Source: Rhodobacter huangdaonensis (GTDB lineage Bacteria > Pseudomonadota > Alphaproteobacteria > Rhodobacterales > Rhodobacteraceae). Taken from it: a stretch of 64,000 nucleotides of DNA. A program made the position numbers and the translations under genes. The DNA lies in NCBI RefSeq assembly GCF_004022465.1, contig NZ_SAVA01000008.1, positions 1 through 64,000 of the forward strand, in the 5' to 3' direction. How positions within the stretch are numbered: position 1 is the stretch's first letter; every line of letters starts with the position of its first letter. The notes under the pieces are model-generated. The model did no database searches. It worked only from the letters and a program-made list of their open reading frames with translations, and was not told the origin of the DNA. Below, piece after piece: positions 1 through 8,149 of this stretch.

Positions 1-1
1 T

Positions 2-436
2 CTGATCAACGCCGGCAAGCAGACGATCACCGAGCTGCCGCAGACCGCCTATTTCGACAGCGCCACCTCCTTCGGGATGATCCGCGGCGGCAAGATCGCG
101 ATGGCGATCCTCGGCGCGATGGAAGTGTCGGAAAAGGGCGATCTGGCGAACTGGATGATCCCGGGCAAGCTGGTCAAGGGCATGGGCGGCGCGATGGATC
201 TCGTCGCCGGCGTCAAGCGCGTCGTCGTGGTGATGGACCACACCAACAAGCACGGCGAGTCGAAGGTGCTGAAGGCCTGCACGCTGCCGCTGACCGGCCA
301 GGGCGTGGTCGACCGGATCATCACCAATCTCGGCGTGCTCGACGTGACGCACAAGGGGCTGCACATCGTCGAGCTCGCCGACGGCGTGAGCGAGGCGCAG
401 CTGCGCGCCGCGACCGAGGCGACGATCGTCGACTGA
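2..436 (+). CDS. scoB: 3-oxoacid CoA-transferase subunit B (3' part only)
   Basis: The window opens inside this gene; 144 C-terminal residues remain of a subunit that is usually a little over 200. The enzyme moves CoA from succinyl-CoA to acetoacetate (or a related 3-oxoacid) and works as a complex with an A subunit, presumably encoded just upstream. The visible part holds the highly conserved stretches SATSFGMIRGG, LGAMEV, GDLANWMIPGK and VKGMGGAMDLVAG, followed by a typical C-terminal part ending in HIVELADGV. The catalytic glutamate lies in the missing N-terminal part. AtoA or PcaJ relatives share these motifs, so the exact 3-oxoacid is not certain. Confidence 0.9.
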   Translation: MINAGKQTITELPQTAYFDSATSFGMIRGGKIAMAILGAMEVSEKGDLANWMIPGKLVKGMGGAMDLVAGVKRVVVVMDHTNKHGESKVLKACTLPLTGQGVVDRIITNLGVLDVTHKGLHIVELADGVSEAQLRAATEATIVD

Positions 437-461
437 CGCGCCCCGCCGCACCCACACCCGC

Positions 462-487
462 AAGGCCCCGCGCCCCCGCGGGGCCTT
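462..487 (+). terminator. Stem-loop after the CoA-transferase gene
   Basis: An 11-bp perfect stem (arms 462-472 and 477-487) with a four-base loop lies 26 bases past the stop. There is no clear T run after it, so it may work as a weak or factor-assisted terminator. Confidence 0.6.
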
Positions 488-551
488 CGCCCGTTCCGGC
501 CCCCGGCCCCGTTCCGGCCCCCGCCCCCTCCTGTCCCTCCCCGGCTTCCAA

Positions 552-603
552 TCGCCCGAAATATCCCGGGGGTGAGGCCGAAGGCCGAGGGGGCAGCGCC
601 CCC
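552..603. repeat. Dispersed palindromic repeat, copy A (intergenic)
   Basis: The left part contains CCGAAATATCCCGGGGGTGA; the right part, GAGGGGGCAGCGCCCCCC, can fold on itself. Copies with the same left core and the same G-run/C-run right part lie at 46321-46380 and inside xdhB at 22889-22955. The rest of the 437-731 gap holds only a terminator, short GC-rich direct repeats (about 491-530) and the leader of the next gene. Confidence 0.6.
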
Positions 604-731
604 CGCGCCGGTCGGACAGAGGGCCTCCCCGGGGGCGCAATGCGCTGGCGGTCCGCGCCCGCTGTGCGGGATTGCGCCGCGGGCCCCGCGATGCTTGAAC
701 GGGGGCAGGACCCGCGACAACCGAGGATGCG

Positions 732-1616
732 ATGCGCAAACCGGAACTCTCCCTTGTTCAGCTCGCCGTGCTCGAGGCGGTGGCCCGGCACGGCGGCATC
801 GGCACGGCGGCGCAGGCGATCGGCCTGTCGCAGCCGTCGGTGTCGAACCATGTCTCGCAGATCGAGGGGCGGCTGCGCACCCGTCTGTTCGACCGCCAGG
901 GCAACCGCTTCGTCGCGAATGCGCGGCTTGCGGTGCTGCTGCCGAAGATCCAGGCGCTCCTGGCGCTCTCGGACGAGGTCGACGCCCATCTGCGCGGCCA
1001 CGAGGAGCTGACCGGGGGCTTCCTGCGGATCGGCTATTCCACCCATCAGTTCGTGATGGGGGTGCTCGGCCGGTTCATCGCCCGCCACCCTGCGGTGCGG
1101 ATCGAGGCCCGCTCGGCGGGGTCCTACGAACTGCTCGCCTCGCTGCGCCGGGGCGACATCGAGGCCGCCTTCATCACCCTCGGCACGCCCGAGCCGGGGC
1201 TCGACGCGCTCGAGATGCGGCGCGAGGAAGTGGTGCTGATGGCCCGGCGCGGTTCGGATCTGGCCCGGCGCGGCAGCATCGGCTGGGAGGAGATCGGCGC
1301 GCTGACGCTGATCCGGCGCGAGGAGGGATCGGGCACGCGCCGGGCCTTCGACGCGATGGTGACGCGGCTCGGCGTGGCGCCGGCGCGCGGGCTCGATCTC
1401 GGCTCATGGGAATCGATGCGCGAGGCGGTGGCGCAGGGGCTTGGCCTCGGCATCGCGATGCGTGGCGAGATCGAGCCCGATGACACCCGCGTCGCGGCGG
1501 TGCGGATCGGCCCGCCGCAGCTCGAGCTTGGCCATTATCTGGTGGCGCTGCCGGAGCTGCGCCAGACCGCGCAGGTCTCGGCGCTGTACGCCCTTGCGGC
1601 AGAGCCCGCGGCATAG
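732..1616 (+). CDS. LysR-family transcriptional regulator of the phosphonate block
   Basis: A 294-residue protein of normal LysR length. The N-terminal winged helix-turn-helix lies at about residues 5-64 (AVLEAVARHGGIGTAAQAIG, then LSQPSVSNHVSQIEGRL), and a periplasmic-binding-like effector domain follows from about residue 90 (GGFLRIGYSTHQFV). The start at 732 has a GAGGA-like ribosome site just upstream. It lies 105 bases before, and on the same strand as, an ABC transporter and phosphonate genes rather than divergent from them. It probably senses the imported compound or a breakdown product and activates the genes downstream; the ligand is inferred only from context. Confidence 0.88.
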   Translation: MRKPELSLVQLAVLEAVARHGGIGTAAQAIGLSQPSVSNHVSQIEGRLRTRLFDRQGNRFVANARLAVLLPKIQALLALSDEVDAHLRGHEELTGGFLRIGYSTHQFVMGVLGRFIARHPAVRIEARSAGSYELLASLRRGDIEAAFITLGTPEPGLDALEMRREEVVLMARRGSDLARRGSIGWEEIGALTLIRREEGSGTRRAFDAMVTRLGVAPARGLDLGSWESMREAVAQGLGLGIAMRGEIEPDDTRVAAVRIGPPQLELGHYLVALPELRQTAQVSALYALAAEPAA

Positions 1617-1721
1617 GGCTTCCGAAAGGATCATTTGCTTAAACTATACTTTTTTATCAGTCATTTGAATGTCACATGGACGGCCTAGGCACGGCGCATC
1701 GCTCATCCTGGAGGGAAACCG
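1617..1721 (+). promoter_or_regulatory. AT-rich control region ahead of the ABC transporter
   Basis: The only AT-rich stretch in this part of the window lies at about 1633-1672. It includes TATACT (1645-1650), a possible -10 box, and a run of seven Ts. A GGAGGG ribosome site sits just before the ATG at 1722. It is the natural binding place for the upstream LysR protein; I could not define a -35 box or a clear LysR motif. Confidence 0.4.
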
Positions 1722-3782
1722 ATGCGAATGAACCGTCTTGCCGTTCTGGCCTGCAGCACCGTCCTCGGCCTGTCCGGCACCGCTGCGCTTGCCGCGGGCT
1801 GTCCCGCCGTGACCGTCGCCGACATGCAGGGCCTCGAGCCGGCCTATCCCGAGCAGTTCGAGCTCGACGCCTTCCAGGCGGCGGCAGGGTGCACGCTGGG
1901 CTTTGCCGCGAACCCCGCGAGCGCGGCGCTGAACGCGCGCATCCTCGGCAATCCGGCGCTGCCGCCGCTCGCCGCGCGGCTGCCGGCCGAGCCGCTGGTG
2001 GTTGCGCCCTACGAGGCGATCGGCAGCTATGGCGGGGTCATCAACGGCGTCTCGCGCGCGACCGAGTCGGGCACCTCGGACATGCTGTCGGTGCGGCATG
2101 TGAACCTGGTGCGCTATGCCGACGACCTGAAGACGATCGTGCCCAATGTCGCGAAATCCTGGGACTGGAACGCCGATTTCACCCAGCTGACCTTCACCCT
2201 GCGCAAGGGGCACAAGTGGTCGGATGGCGTGCCCTTCACCGCCGATGACATCGTCTTCTGGTATAACGACCTGCTGCTGAACCCGGCGGTGACGGCGAAG
2301 GTGCCCGACCGCTGGCTGTTCGACGGCAAGCCGGCGACGGTCGAGGCGCTCGACGCCGAGCATGTCCGCTTCACCTTCCCGACGCCGCAGCCGAACCTGC
2401 TCAACCGCTGGGCGGTCGACTATGGCCAGACCTTCCAGCCGCGGCACTGGCTGGCGCGGTTCATGGACAAGTTCAATCCCGATGCCGCCGCGCTGCGCGC
2501 CGAGTATGGCTTTGCGACCGAGGGCGATGCGGTGAACTTCTACTATGGCAATTCCGACTGGAAGGATGTGCCCTCGGCGATGATGAAGGACCCGGCCCTT
2601 GCCGCCCGGATCGGCAAGAATGCGGTGCCGACGCTCGAGTCGCACATCGTCGTCGAGGAGAGTGCCGAGGGCCGCAGGCTGGTCGCCAACCCCTATTTCC
2701 ACATGGTCGACACCGCCGGCAACCAGCTGCCCTACATCCCCGAGATCCACGAGGCCTTCGTGCCCGAGCGCGAGGTGGTCAACCTGCGCATCCTGAACGG
2801 CGATGTCACCTGGAAGGAGCAGGCGCTCGAGCTGAACGACTTCCCGCTGCTCAAGGAGAACGAGGCGAAGGGCCATTACAGGGCGGTGCTGGCGCCGACC
2901 TTCGGCGAGAACGTCTTCTACAGCTTCAACCGCAACGACAAGGACCCGGTGCTGCGCGCGATCTTCAGCGACCCCCGCTTCAGCCGGGCGCTGTCGCTTG
3001 GCATGGACCGCGAGGAGATCCGCGAGATCGTCTATCTCGGCCAGGGCCGCACGCAACAGGCCCTGCCGGCCGAGCCGCGCACCGTCGATTTCATCACCGA
3101 GGCCGACAAGACCGCCTTCACCGCCTTCGATCCCGAGACGGCGAACCGGCTGCTTGACGAGATCGGCCTGAAGGCGGGGCCCGACGGGCTGCGCCTGCGC
3201 CCGGACGGAGCGCCGCTGACGCTGCGCCTCGTCTTCGCCTCGCAGGGCTCGCCGGTGCAGCTGCACGAGCTGGTGCGCGGCCAATGGGCGAAGCTCGGGC
3301 TGCAGGTCGATATCCGCGAGGTCACCACCGACGAATACCGCGCCAGCGCCAACAACAACGACGTCGATGTCTTCATCTGGAAGAACGACGGCATCACCGG
3401 CCCGTTCATCAGCCAGGACGCGACGATGCTGATGCCGCCCTTCGGCGATTTCTTCAACCCGGGCGGCGGGTTCGACTGGGTGAAGTGGCACGAGAAGAAC
3501 GGTGCCGAGGGCAGCGCGCCGCCCGCCGACATCGCCCGGCTGTGGCCGCTCGGGGCAGAGTTCGTCACCGAGCCGCTTGGCAGCGCGCGCAGCAACGAGA
3601 TCGGCGCCGAGATCATCCGGATCCATCTCGACAACCTGCTGAAGATCGGCGTCGTGGCCGATATCCCCTCGCCCTATGTCTATGATGCGCGTCTGGCCAA
3701 CTTCCGGCCGCAGACGGCGAAGACCTACGACTTCTACTGGACCTATTCCTATCGTCCGCAGCAGTGGTTCTTCCGCGACTGA
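1722..3782 (+). CDS. ABC transporter, periplasmic solute-binding protein (family 5, peptide type)
   Basis: 686 residues, clearly longer than the usual 500-550 for DppA/OppA proteins. A signal peptide (about residues 1-25, ending ALAAG) is followed by an extra segment of about 75 residues with two cysteines, then the family-5 core with FTLRKGHKWSDGVPFTADD and, near the middle, FSRALSLGMDREEI. It should capture the substrate in the periplasm and pass it to the two permeases encoded next. Family 5 proteins bind peptides, but also opines, nickel complexes and other bulky amines. Because the genes downstream are phnW, phnX and a phosphonate monoester hydrolase, I infer an aminoethylphosphonate conjugate as ligand; this is not shown by the sequence itself. 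Confidence 0.88.
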   Translation: MRMNRLAVLACSTVLGLSGTAALAAGCPAVTVADMQGLEPAYPEQFELDAFQAAAGCTLGFAANPASAALNARILGNPALPPLAARLPAEPLVVAPYEAIGSYGGVINGVSRATESGTSDMLSVRHVNLVRYADDLKTIVPNVAKSWDWNADFTQLTFTLRKGHKWSDGVPFTADDIVFWYNDLLLNPAVTAKVPDRWLFDGKPATVEALDAEHVRFTFPTPQPNLLNRWAVDYGQTFQPRHWLARFMDKFNPDAAALRAEYGFATEGDAVNFYYGNSDWKDVPSAMMKDPALAARIGKNAVPTLESHIVVEESAEGRRLVANPYFHMVDTAGNQLPYIPEIHEAFVPEREVVNLRILNGDVTWKEQALELNDFPLLKENEAKGHYRAVLAPTFGENVFYSFNRNDKDPVLRAIFSDPRFSRALSLGMDREEIREIVYLGQGRTQQALPAEPRTVDFITEADKTAFTAFDPETANRLLDEIGLKAGPDGLRLRPDGAPLTLRLVFASQGSPVQLHELVRGQWAKLGLQVDIREVTTDEYRASANNNDVDVFIWKNDGITGPFISQDATMLMPPFGDFFNPGGGFDWVKWHEKNGAEGSAPPADIARLWPLGAEFVTEPLGSARSNEIGAEIIRIHLDNLLKIGVVADIPSPYVYDARLANFRPQTAKTYDFYWTYSYRPQQWFFRD

Positions 3783-3802
3783 GGCGCGCAAAGACCGTGC
3801 GC

Positions 3803-3822
3803 CCCCGGGGATGCTTCCGGGG
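3803..3822 (+). promoter_or_regulatory. Stem-loop between binding protein and permease genes
   Basis: CCCCGG (3803-3808) pairs with CCGGGG (3817-3822) across an eight-base loop in the 79-base gap. Hairpins here are common in ABC operons, where they protect the abundant binding-protein part of the message and lower permease expression. Confidence 0.45.
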
Positions 3823-3861
3823 CGGCGATCCTGAACTTGTCACGAAAAAGGGGAGGCCGCG

Positions 3862-4854
3862 ATGCTGCGGTTCTTGGCCGGGCGGGCCGTCGGCATGGCG
3901 GTGACGCTGGTCCTGGTGTCGGTCATGGTCTTCGCGATCATGGAGCTGCCGCCGGGCGATTATGCCGATCGCTATGCGTTCCGGAAATACTCCGGCACCG
4001 GCGTTACCATCACCGAGGCGGATGTGGCGGCGATCCGGCACACGCTCGGTCTCGACCGGCCGGCACCGCTGCGCTACCTCGACTGGGTCGGCGGGATCGT
4101 GCTGCGCGGCGACTTCGGCAAGGCCTATGCCTTCGAGACCTCGGTCAATGCGATCATCGGGCAGAAGGTCTGGCTGACGCTCGGGTTGCTGTTCGTTACG
4201 CTGGCGCTCACCTATGCGGTCTCGATCCCGATCGGGATCTATGCCGCCGTGCGGCGCGGCACCGCCACCGATTACGGGCTGACGGTTCTGTCCTATCTCG
4301 GCCTTGCGCTGCCGAACTTCCTGCTGGCGCTGGTGCTGCTCTATTTCGCCAACCGCTGGTTCGGCGCCTCGGTGGGCGGGCTGTTCGGCCAGGCCTATGA
4401 GAAGGCGCCCTGGTCGGCGGCCAAGCTGTGGGATCTGGTCAAGCACCTGTGGCTGCCGGCGCTGGTGCTGGCCTGGTCGGCGATGGCCTACCAGATCCAG
4501 ACGGTGCGGGCGACGATGTCGGACGAGCTTGGCAAGCTCTCGGTCATCGCGGCGCGGGCGCGCGGCCTGCCCGAGATGCGGCTGTTGCTGAAATACCCGG
4601 CGCGGCTGGCGCTCAATCCCGTGGTCTCGACCATCGGCTTCGACGTGAACCGGATCTTTTCCGAGCTGCCGATCGTCGCCGCGGTGCTGGGGCTGACCGA
4701 GCTGGGCGACCTGCTGCTGAAATCCTTCCTCGATCTCGACATGAACGTCGCCGGCGCAATCCTGCTGCTGCTGACCGTGGTCATCGTCGCGCTGAACTTC
4801 GTCTCGGATCTGCTGCTTGCCTGGCTCGATCCGCGGATCCGGCTGGGGGGCTGA
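3862..4854 (+). CDS. ABC transporter permease, DppB/OppB type
   Basis: 330 residues with about six hydrophobic segments. The first begins at residue 10 (MAVTLVLVSVMVFAIMELPP, ending in the ELPPGD that replaces the usual PGDP of this family). The conserved cytoplasmic loop that contacts the ATPases is RARGLPEMRLLLKYPARLAL, with downstream LNPVVSTIG. The start at 3862 has an AAAGGGGAGG ribosome site. It forms the channel together with the next gene, one base beyond its stop. The loop sequence and size place it in the peptide/nickel (PepT) permease family. Confidence 0.9.
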   Translation: MLRFLAGRAVGMAVTLVLVSVMVFAIMELPPGDYADRYAFRKYSGTGVTITEADVAAIRHTLGLDRPAPLRYLDWVGGIVLRGDFGKAYAFETSVNAIIGQKVWLTLGLLFVTLALTYAVSIPIGIYAAVRRGTATDYGLTVLSYLGLALPNFLLALVLLYFANRWFGASVGGLFGQAYEKAPWSAAKLWDLVKHLWLPALVLAWSAMAYQIQTVRATMSDELGKLSVIAARARGLPEMRLLLKYPARLALNPVVSTIGFDVNRIFSELPIVAAVLGLTELGDLLLKSFLDLDMNVAGAILLLLTVVIVALNFVSDLLLAWLDPRIRLGG

Positions 4855-4855
4855 G

Positions 4856-6070
4856 ATGAACGACATGCGCCACCTGTCCGAGGCCCGGGCGCTGCCCGCG
4901 ACCCCGCCGGCCACCCCGCCCGAGACCCGGACCGCGCCCCGGACCGAGACCCCGGCCGAACGCCGCGCACGCGCACGCCGCGAGCGGTATTATTCCGCCG
5001 GCCAGTGGCGGCTTGTCTGGTGGCGCTTCCGGTGCCACCGCGGCGCGCTGCTGGCGGCGCTGCTGCTCGGGGCGATGGTGCTTGCCGGCCTGCTCGCCGA
5101 TGTCATCGCCCCCTGCGCGCCGACCGAGCGCGACCGCGCCTATCTGGCCGGGCCGCCGCAACTCCCCGCCTTCTGCGATGCGAAGGGCTGTTCGCTGCGC
5201 CCCTTCGTGCACGGCGCCCGCACCGAGCGCGATCCGGTGACGCTGCGCCTGCGGGCGGTGCCCGATCCGGACCAACGCGACCCGGTCGCCTTCTTCGTGC
5301 CGGGTCCGGCGGTGCGGCTGCTGGGCGTGATCCCGTTGTCGGTGCGGCTTTTCGGGCGCGCAAGCGGCGCGCCGCTGCACCTGTGGGGCACCGATCCGCT
5401 TGGCCGCGACGTGTTCTCGCGCACCCTTCACGCCACCCGCACCTCGCTGTCGATCGGCGTGCTCGGGGTGCTGATCTCGTTCAGTCTGGCGCTGGCGATC
5501 GGCGGCATCGCGGGCTATGCGGGCGGGCTTGTCGACGCTGCGATCCAGCGCGTGACCGAGGTGGTGCGGGTGATCCCGGTGATCCCGCTCTACATGGGGC
5601 TTGCCGCGGCGATGCCGAAGGAATGGTCCTCGACGCAGGTCTATTTCGCGATGACGCTGATCCTCGGCCTGTTCGGCTGGCCGACGCTTGCGCGGCGCAT
5701 CCGCTCGCAGCTGCTGTCGATCAGGGGCGAGGATTATGTGCTTGCGGCCCGGCTGGCGGGCGCGCGCCCGGCGCGGATCATCGCCGGCCACATGCTGCCC
5801 TCCTTCACCAGCTTCATCATCGTCGATCTGGTGATCTCCTTCCCCTACATGATCCTGTCGGAAACGGCGCTGAGCTTCGTCGGCCTCGGGCTGCGGCCGC
5901 CCGCGGTGTCCTGGGGGGTGATGCTGCAACAGGCGCAGTCGGTGCAGGTGATCGAACAGGCGCCGTGGCTTTTCATTCCTGCCGGTTTCGTGGTGCTTGC
6001 CGTGCTTGCCTTCACGCTGTTGGGCGACGGGCTGCGCGACGCTGCCGACCCTTATGGCCAGAACGGGTGA
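4856..6070 (+). CDS. ABC transporter permease, DppC/OppC type
   Basis: I take the ATG at 4856, one base after the previous stop, giving 404 residues (MNDMRHLSEA...). A longer frame from 4817 would overlap the upstream gene. The N-terminal 55 residues are rich in Arg, Pro and Thr and lie in the cytoplasm. After the first membrane segment comes a large insertion of about 110 residues (roughly 85-190) before the conserved HLWGTDPLGRDVFSRTLHATR. The permease loop is ARLAGARPARIIAGHMLPS. The long periplasmic insertion fits partners of oversized family-5 binding proteins and matches the enlarged binding protein in this operon. Confidence 0.88.
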   Translation: MNDMRHLSEARALPATPPATPPETRTAPRTETPAERRARARRERYYSAGQWRLVWWRFRCHRGALLAALLLGAMVLAGLLADVIAPCAPTERDRAYLAGPPQLPAFCDAKGCSLRPFVHGARTERDPVTLRLRAVPDPDQRDPVAFFVPGPAVRLLGVIPLSVRLFGRASGAPLHLWGTDPLGRDVFSRTLHATRTSLSIGVLGVLISFSLALAIGGIAGYAGGLVDAAIQRVTEVVRVIPVIPLYMGLAAAMPKEWSSTQVYFAMTLILGLFGWPTLARRIRSQLLSIRGEDYVLAARLAGARPARIIAGHMLPSFTSFIIVDLVISFPYMILSETALSFVGLGLRPPAVSWGVMLQQAQSVQVIEQAPWLFIPAGFVVLAVLAFTLLGDGLRDAADPYGQNG

Positions 6071-6073
6071 TCC

Positions 6074-7072
6074 ATGCTTTCCGTCGAGAATCTTTCCGTC
6101 ACCTTCCGCACCGACGAGGGCATCGTGACCCCGGTCGCGGACGTCTCCTTCGCTCTGGCCGAGGGCCGCACTCTCGGCCTTGTCGGCGAGAGCGGCTCGG
6201 GCAAGTCGGTCACCGCGAAGGCGCTGATGCGGCTGCTGCCGGGCACCGCCACGCTCGGCGCGCAAAGCCGGATGCGCTATGTCGACACGGCCGGGCAGGC
6301 GATCGCGATCGAGCGGCTGTCGCCGCGCGCGCGGGCGCTGCGCCGGCTGCGCGGCGGCGAGATCGGGATGATCTTTCAGGAGCCGATGGCCTCGTTCAGC
6401 CCGGTCTACACGATCGGCAACCAGATCACCGAGGCGATCGGGCTGCACCGCGGGCTGAAGGGGCGCGCGGCGCGGGCGCTGGCGATCGAGATGCTGGCGA
6501 AGGTCGGCATCGCCAGCCCGGAGCGGCGCATCGACCAGTATCCGCATACGCTGTCCGGGGGGATGCGGCAGCGTGCGATGATCGCGCTCGCGCTTTCGGC
6601 CGGGCCGCGGCTGCTGATCGCCGACGAGCCGACGACCGCACTTGACGTGACGATCCAGGCGCAGGTGCTCGATCTGATGCGGGGCCTGCAGCGTGATCTC
6701 GGCATGGCGATGATCTTCATCAGCCATGACCTCGGGGTGATCGCCCGGGTCGCGCAGGAGGTGGCGGTGATGTATCTCGGCACGATCGTCGAGCGCGGCC
6801 CGGTGCGCGCGCTGTTGCAGGCGCCCGCGCATCCCTACACCCGCGGGCTGATCGCGGCGATCCCGCGGCTCGACCGGCTCGAGGGGCGCCTGCATCCGGT
6901 GCCGGGCGAGATCCCGAGCCCCTCGGCGCGGCCCGCGGGCTGCCCGTTCCATCCGCGCTGCGCCGAGGCGCTTGCCGGGATCTGCGCCACGCGGGCGCCG
7001 GAGCCGGTCGATCTTGGCGGCGGGCGCGTGGTGCGCTGCCATCTGCACGCCGGCGAAAGGAGTGTCGCATGA
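6074..7072 (+). CDS. ABC transporter ATP-binding protein, DppD/OppD type
   Basis: 332 residues. Walker A is GESGSGKS (about 38-45), the Q-loop region is IFQEPMASFSP, the ABC signature LSGGMRQR and Walker B LLIADEPTTALD. The C-terminal oligopeptide-transporter domain carries the usual cysteines (GCPFHPRCAEA...C), which bind an iron-sulfur cluster in some relatives. It starts four bases after the permease stop and its last four bases overlap the next ATPase, so the two are probably translated together and pair as a heterodimer. Confidence 0.92.
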   Translation: MLSVENLSVTFRTDEGIVTPVADVSFALAEGRTLGLVGESGSGKSVTAKALMRLLPGTATLGAQSRMRYVDTAGQAIAIERLSPRARALRRLRGGEIGMIFQEPMASFSPVYTIGNQITEAIGLHRGLKGRAARALAIEMLAKVGIASPERRIDQYPHTLSGGMRQRAMIALALSAGPRLLIADEPTTALDVTIQAQVLDLMRGLQRDLGMAMIFISHDLGVIARVAQEVAVMYLGTIVERGPVRALLQAPAHPYTRGLIAAIPRLDRLEGRLHPVPGEIPSPSARPAGCPFHPRCAEALAGICATRAPEPVDLGGGRVVRCHLHAGERSVA

Positions 7073-8082
7073 ACGGCCCGCTGATCGAGGTGAGGGATCT
7101 CGAGGTCACTTTCGAGACCGGAGGCCGGGGGCTTTTCGGCCGCCGTCGCGCGCCGCTGCGTGCGGTCGACGGGGTCAGCTTCGACATCCGCCGCGGCGAG
7201 ACCGTCGGGCTTGTCGGCGAAAGCGGCTCGGGCAAGACCACGGTCGGCCGCGCGATCCTGCGCGCGCTCGACCCGACGGCGGGGCAGGTGCTGCTGCACG
7301 GGCCCGAGGGCGCGATCGAGCTTTCCGCGCTTGCGGGGGCGGCGTTGCGCGCGGTCCGGCCGCGGATGAGCCTGGTCTTTCAGGACCCTTATTCCAGTCT
7401 GAATCCGCGGATGACGGTGCGCGACATCATCGCCGAGCCGCTGGTCGCGACCGGGCTGCTGCGGGAGCGCGCCGAAATCGACGCGCGGGTGCGCGAGATC
7501 GCGGCGCGCTGCAAGCTCGACCTCGAGCATCTGCGCCGCTTTCCCCATGCCTTCTCCGGCGGCCAGCGGCAGCGCATCTGCATCGCCCGCGCCCTCGTCG
7601 CGCGCCCCGATTTCGTCGTCTGCGACGAGAGCGTCTCGGCGCTCGACGTCTCGATCCAGGCCGAGATCGTCAACCTGCTGCACACGCTGCAACAGGAGAC
7701 CGGGGTCAGCTTCCTGTTCATCGCGCATGACCTTTCGGTGGTGGCGCAGATCAGCCGGCGGGTTGCGGTGATGTATGTCGGCCGTTTCGTCGAATATGCG
7801 CCGACCGAGGCGCTGTTCTTCGCGCCGCGCCATCCCTACACCCATGCGCTGCTGTCGGCCGTGCCGCAGCCCGACCCCGATCTGGGCTTCCACCCGGACC
7901 GGCTCGAGGGCGAGATCCCGGACCCGTCCGAGCCATCCACGGGCTGCCGCTTCCACTCGCGCTGCCGCTTCGCGCGCGCCGCCTGCCGCGACGCGGTGCC
8001 GGCCTGGCGCGAGATCGCCCCCGAGCATTTCGTCGCCTGCCATTTCGCCGAAGAGCTCGACCTGGCGCGCGCCAGACCCTGA
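7069..8082 (+). CDS. ABC transporter ATP-binding protein, DppF/OppF type
   Basis: 337 residues, beginning in an ATGA overlap with the preceding gene. It has Walker A GESGSGKTT, signature FSGGQRQRI, Walker B VVCDESVSALD (Ser replaces the usual Pro) and a C-terminal cysteine-containing segment (GCRFHSRCRFA...C). It completes a five-gene importer of binding protein, two permeases and two ATPases. A terminator-like hairpin follows within 20 bases, separating transporter from enzyme genes. Confidence 0.92.
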   Translation: MNGPLIEVRDLEVTFETGGRGLFGRRRAPLRAVDGVSFDIRRGETVGLVGESGSGKTTVGRAILRALDPTAGQVLLHGPEGAIELSALAGAALRAVRPRMSLVFQDPYSSLNPRMTVRDIIAEPLVATGLLRERAEIDARVREIAARCKLDLEHLRRFPHAFSGGQRQRICIARALVARPDFVVCDESVSALDVSIQAEIVNLLHTLQQETGVSFLFIAHDLSVVAQISRRVAVMYVGRFVEYAPTEALFFAPRHPYTHALLSAVPQPDPDLGFHPDRLEGEIPDPSEPSTGCRFHSRCRFARAACRDAVPAWREIAPEHFVACHFAEELDLARARP

Positions 8083-8100
8083 GCCGCACCCCCTTTCCCC

Positions 8101-8130
8101 GGCGGCCGCGCTCTGTGGCCGCCTTTTCTT
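8101..8130 (+). terminator. Hairpin with T-rich tail between transporter and phnW
   Basis: GGCGGCC (8101-8107) pairs with GGCCGCC (8117-8123), followed by TTTTCTT. The gene spacing (67 bases) and the same orientation suggest partial termination, so phnWX would be expressed below, or separately from, the transporter. Confidence 0.6.
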
Positions 8131-8149
8131 CCCTCTTTCGGAGACAGAC

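Noticed and set aside
3981..3998. GGAAATACTCCGG resembling the dispersed repeat core
   Set aside because: It encodes conserved permease residues and lacks the right-hand G/C palindrome.
1644..7048. Long minus-strand open frames across the ABC transporter genes
   Set aside because: They mirror real plus-strand genes, are rich in Arg/His/Gln/Asp typical of antisense reading, and have no ribosome sites.
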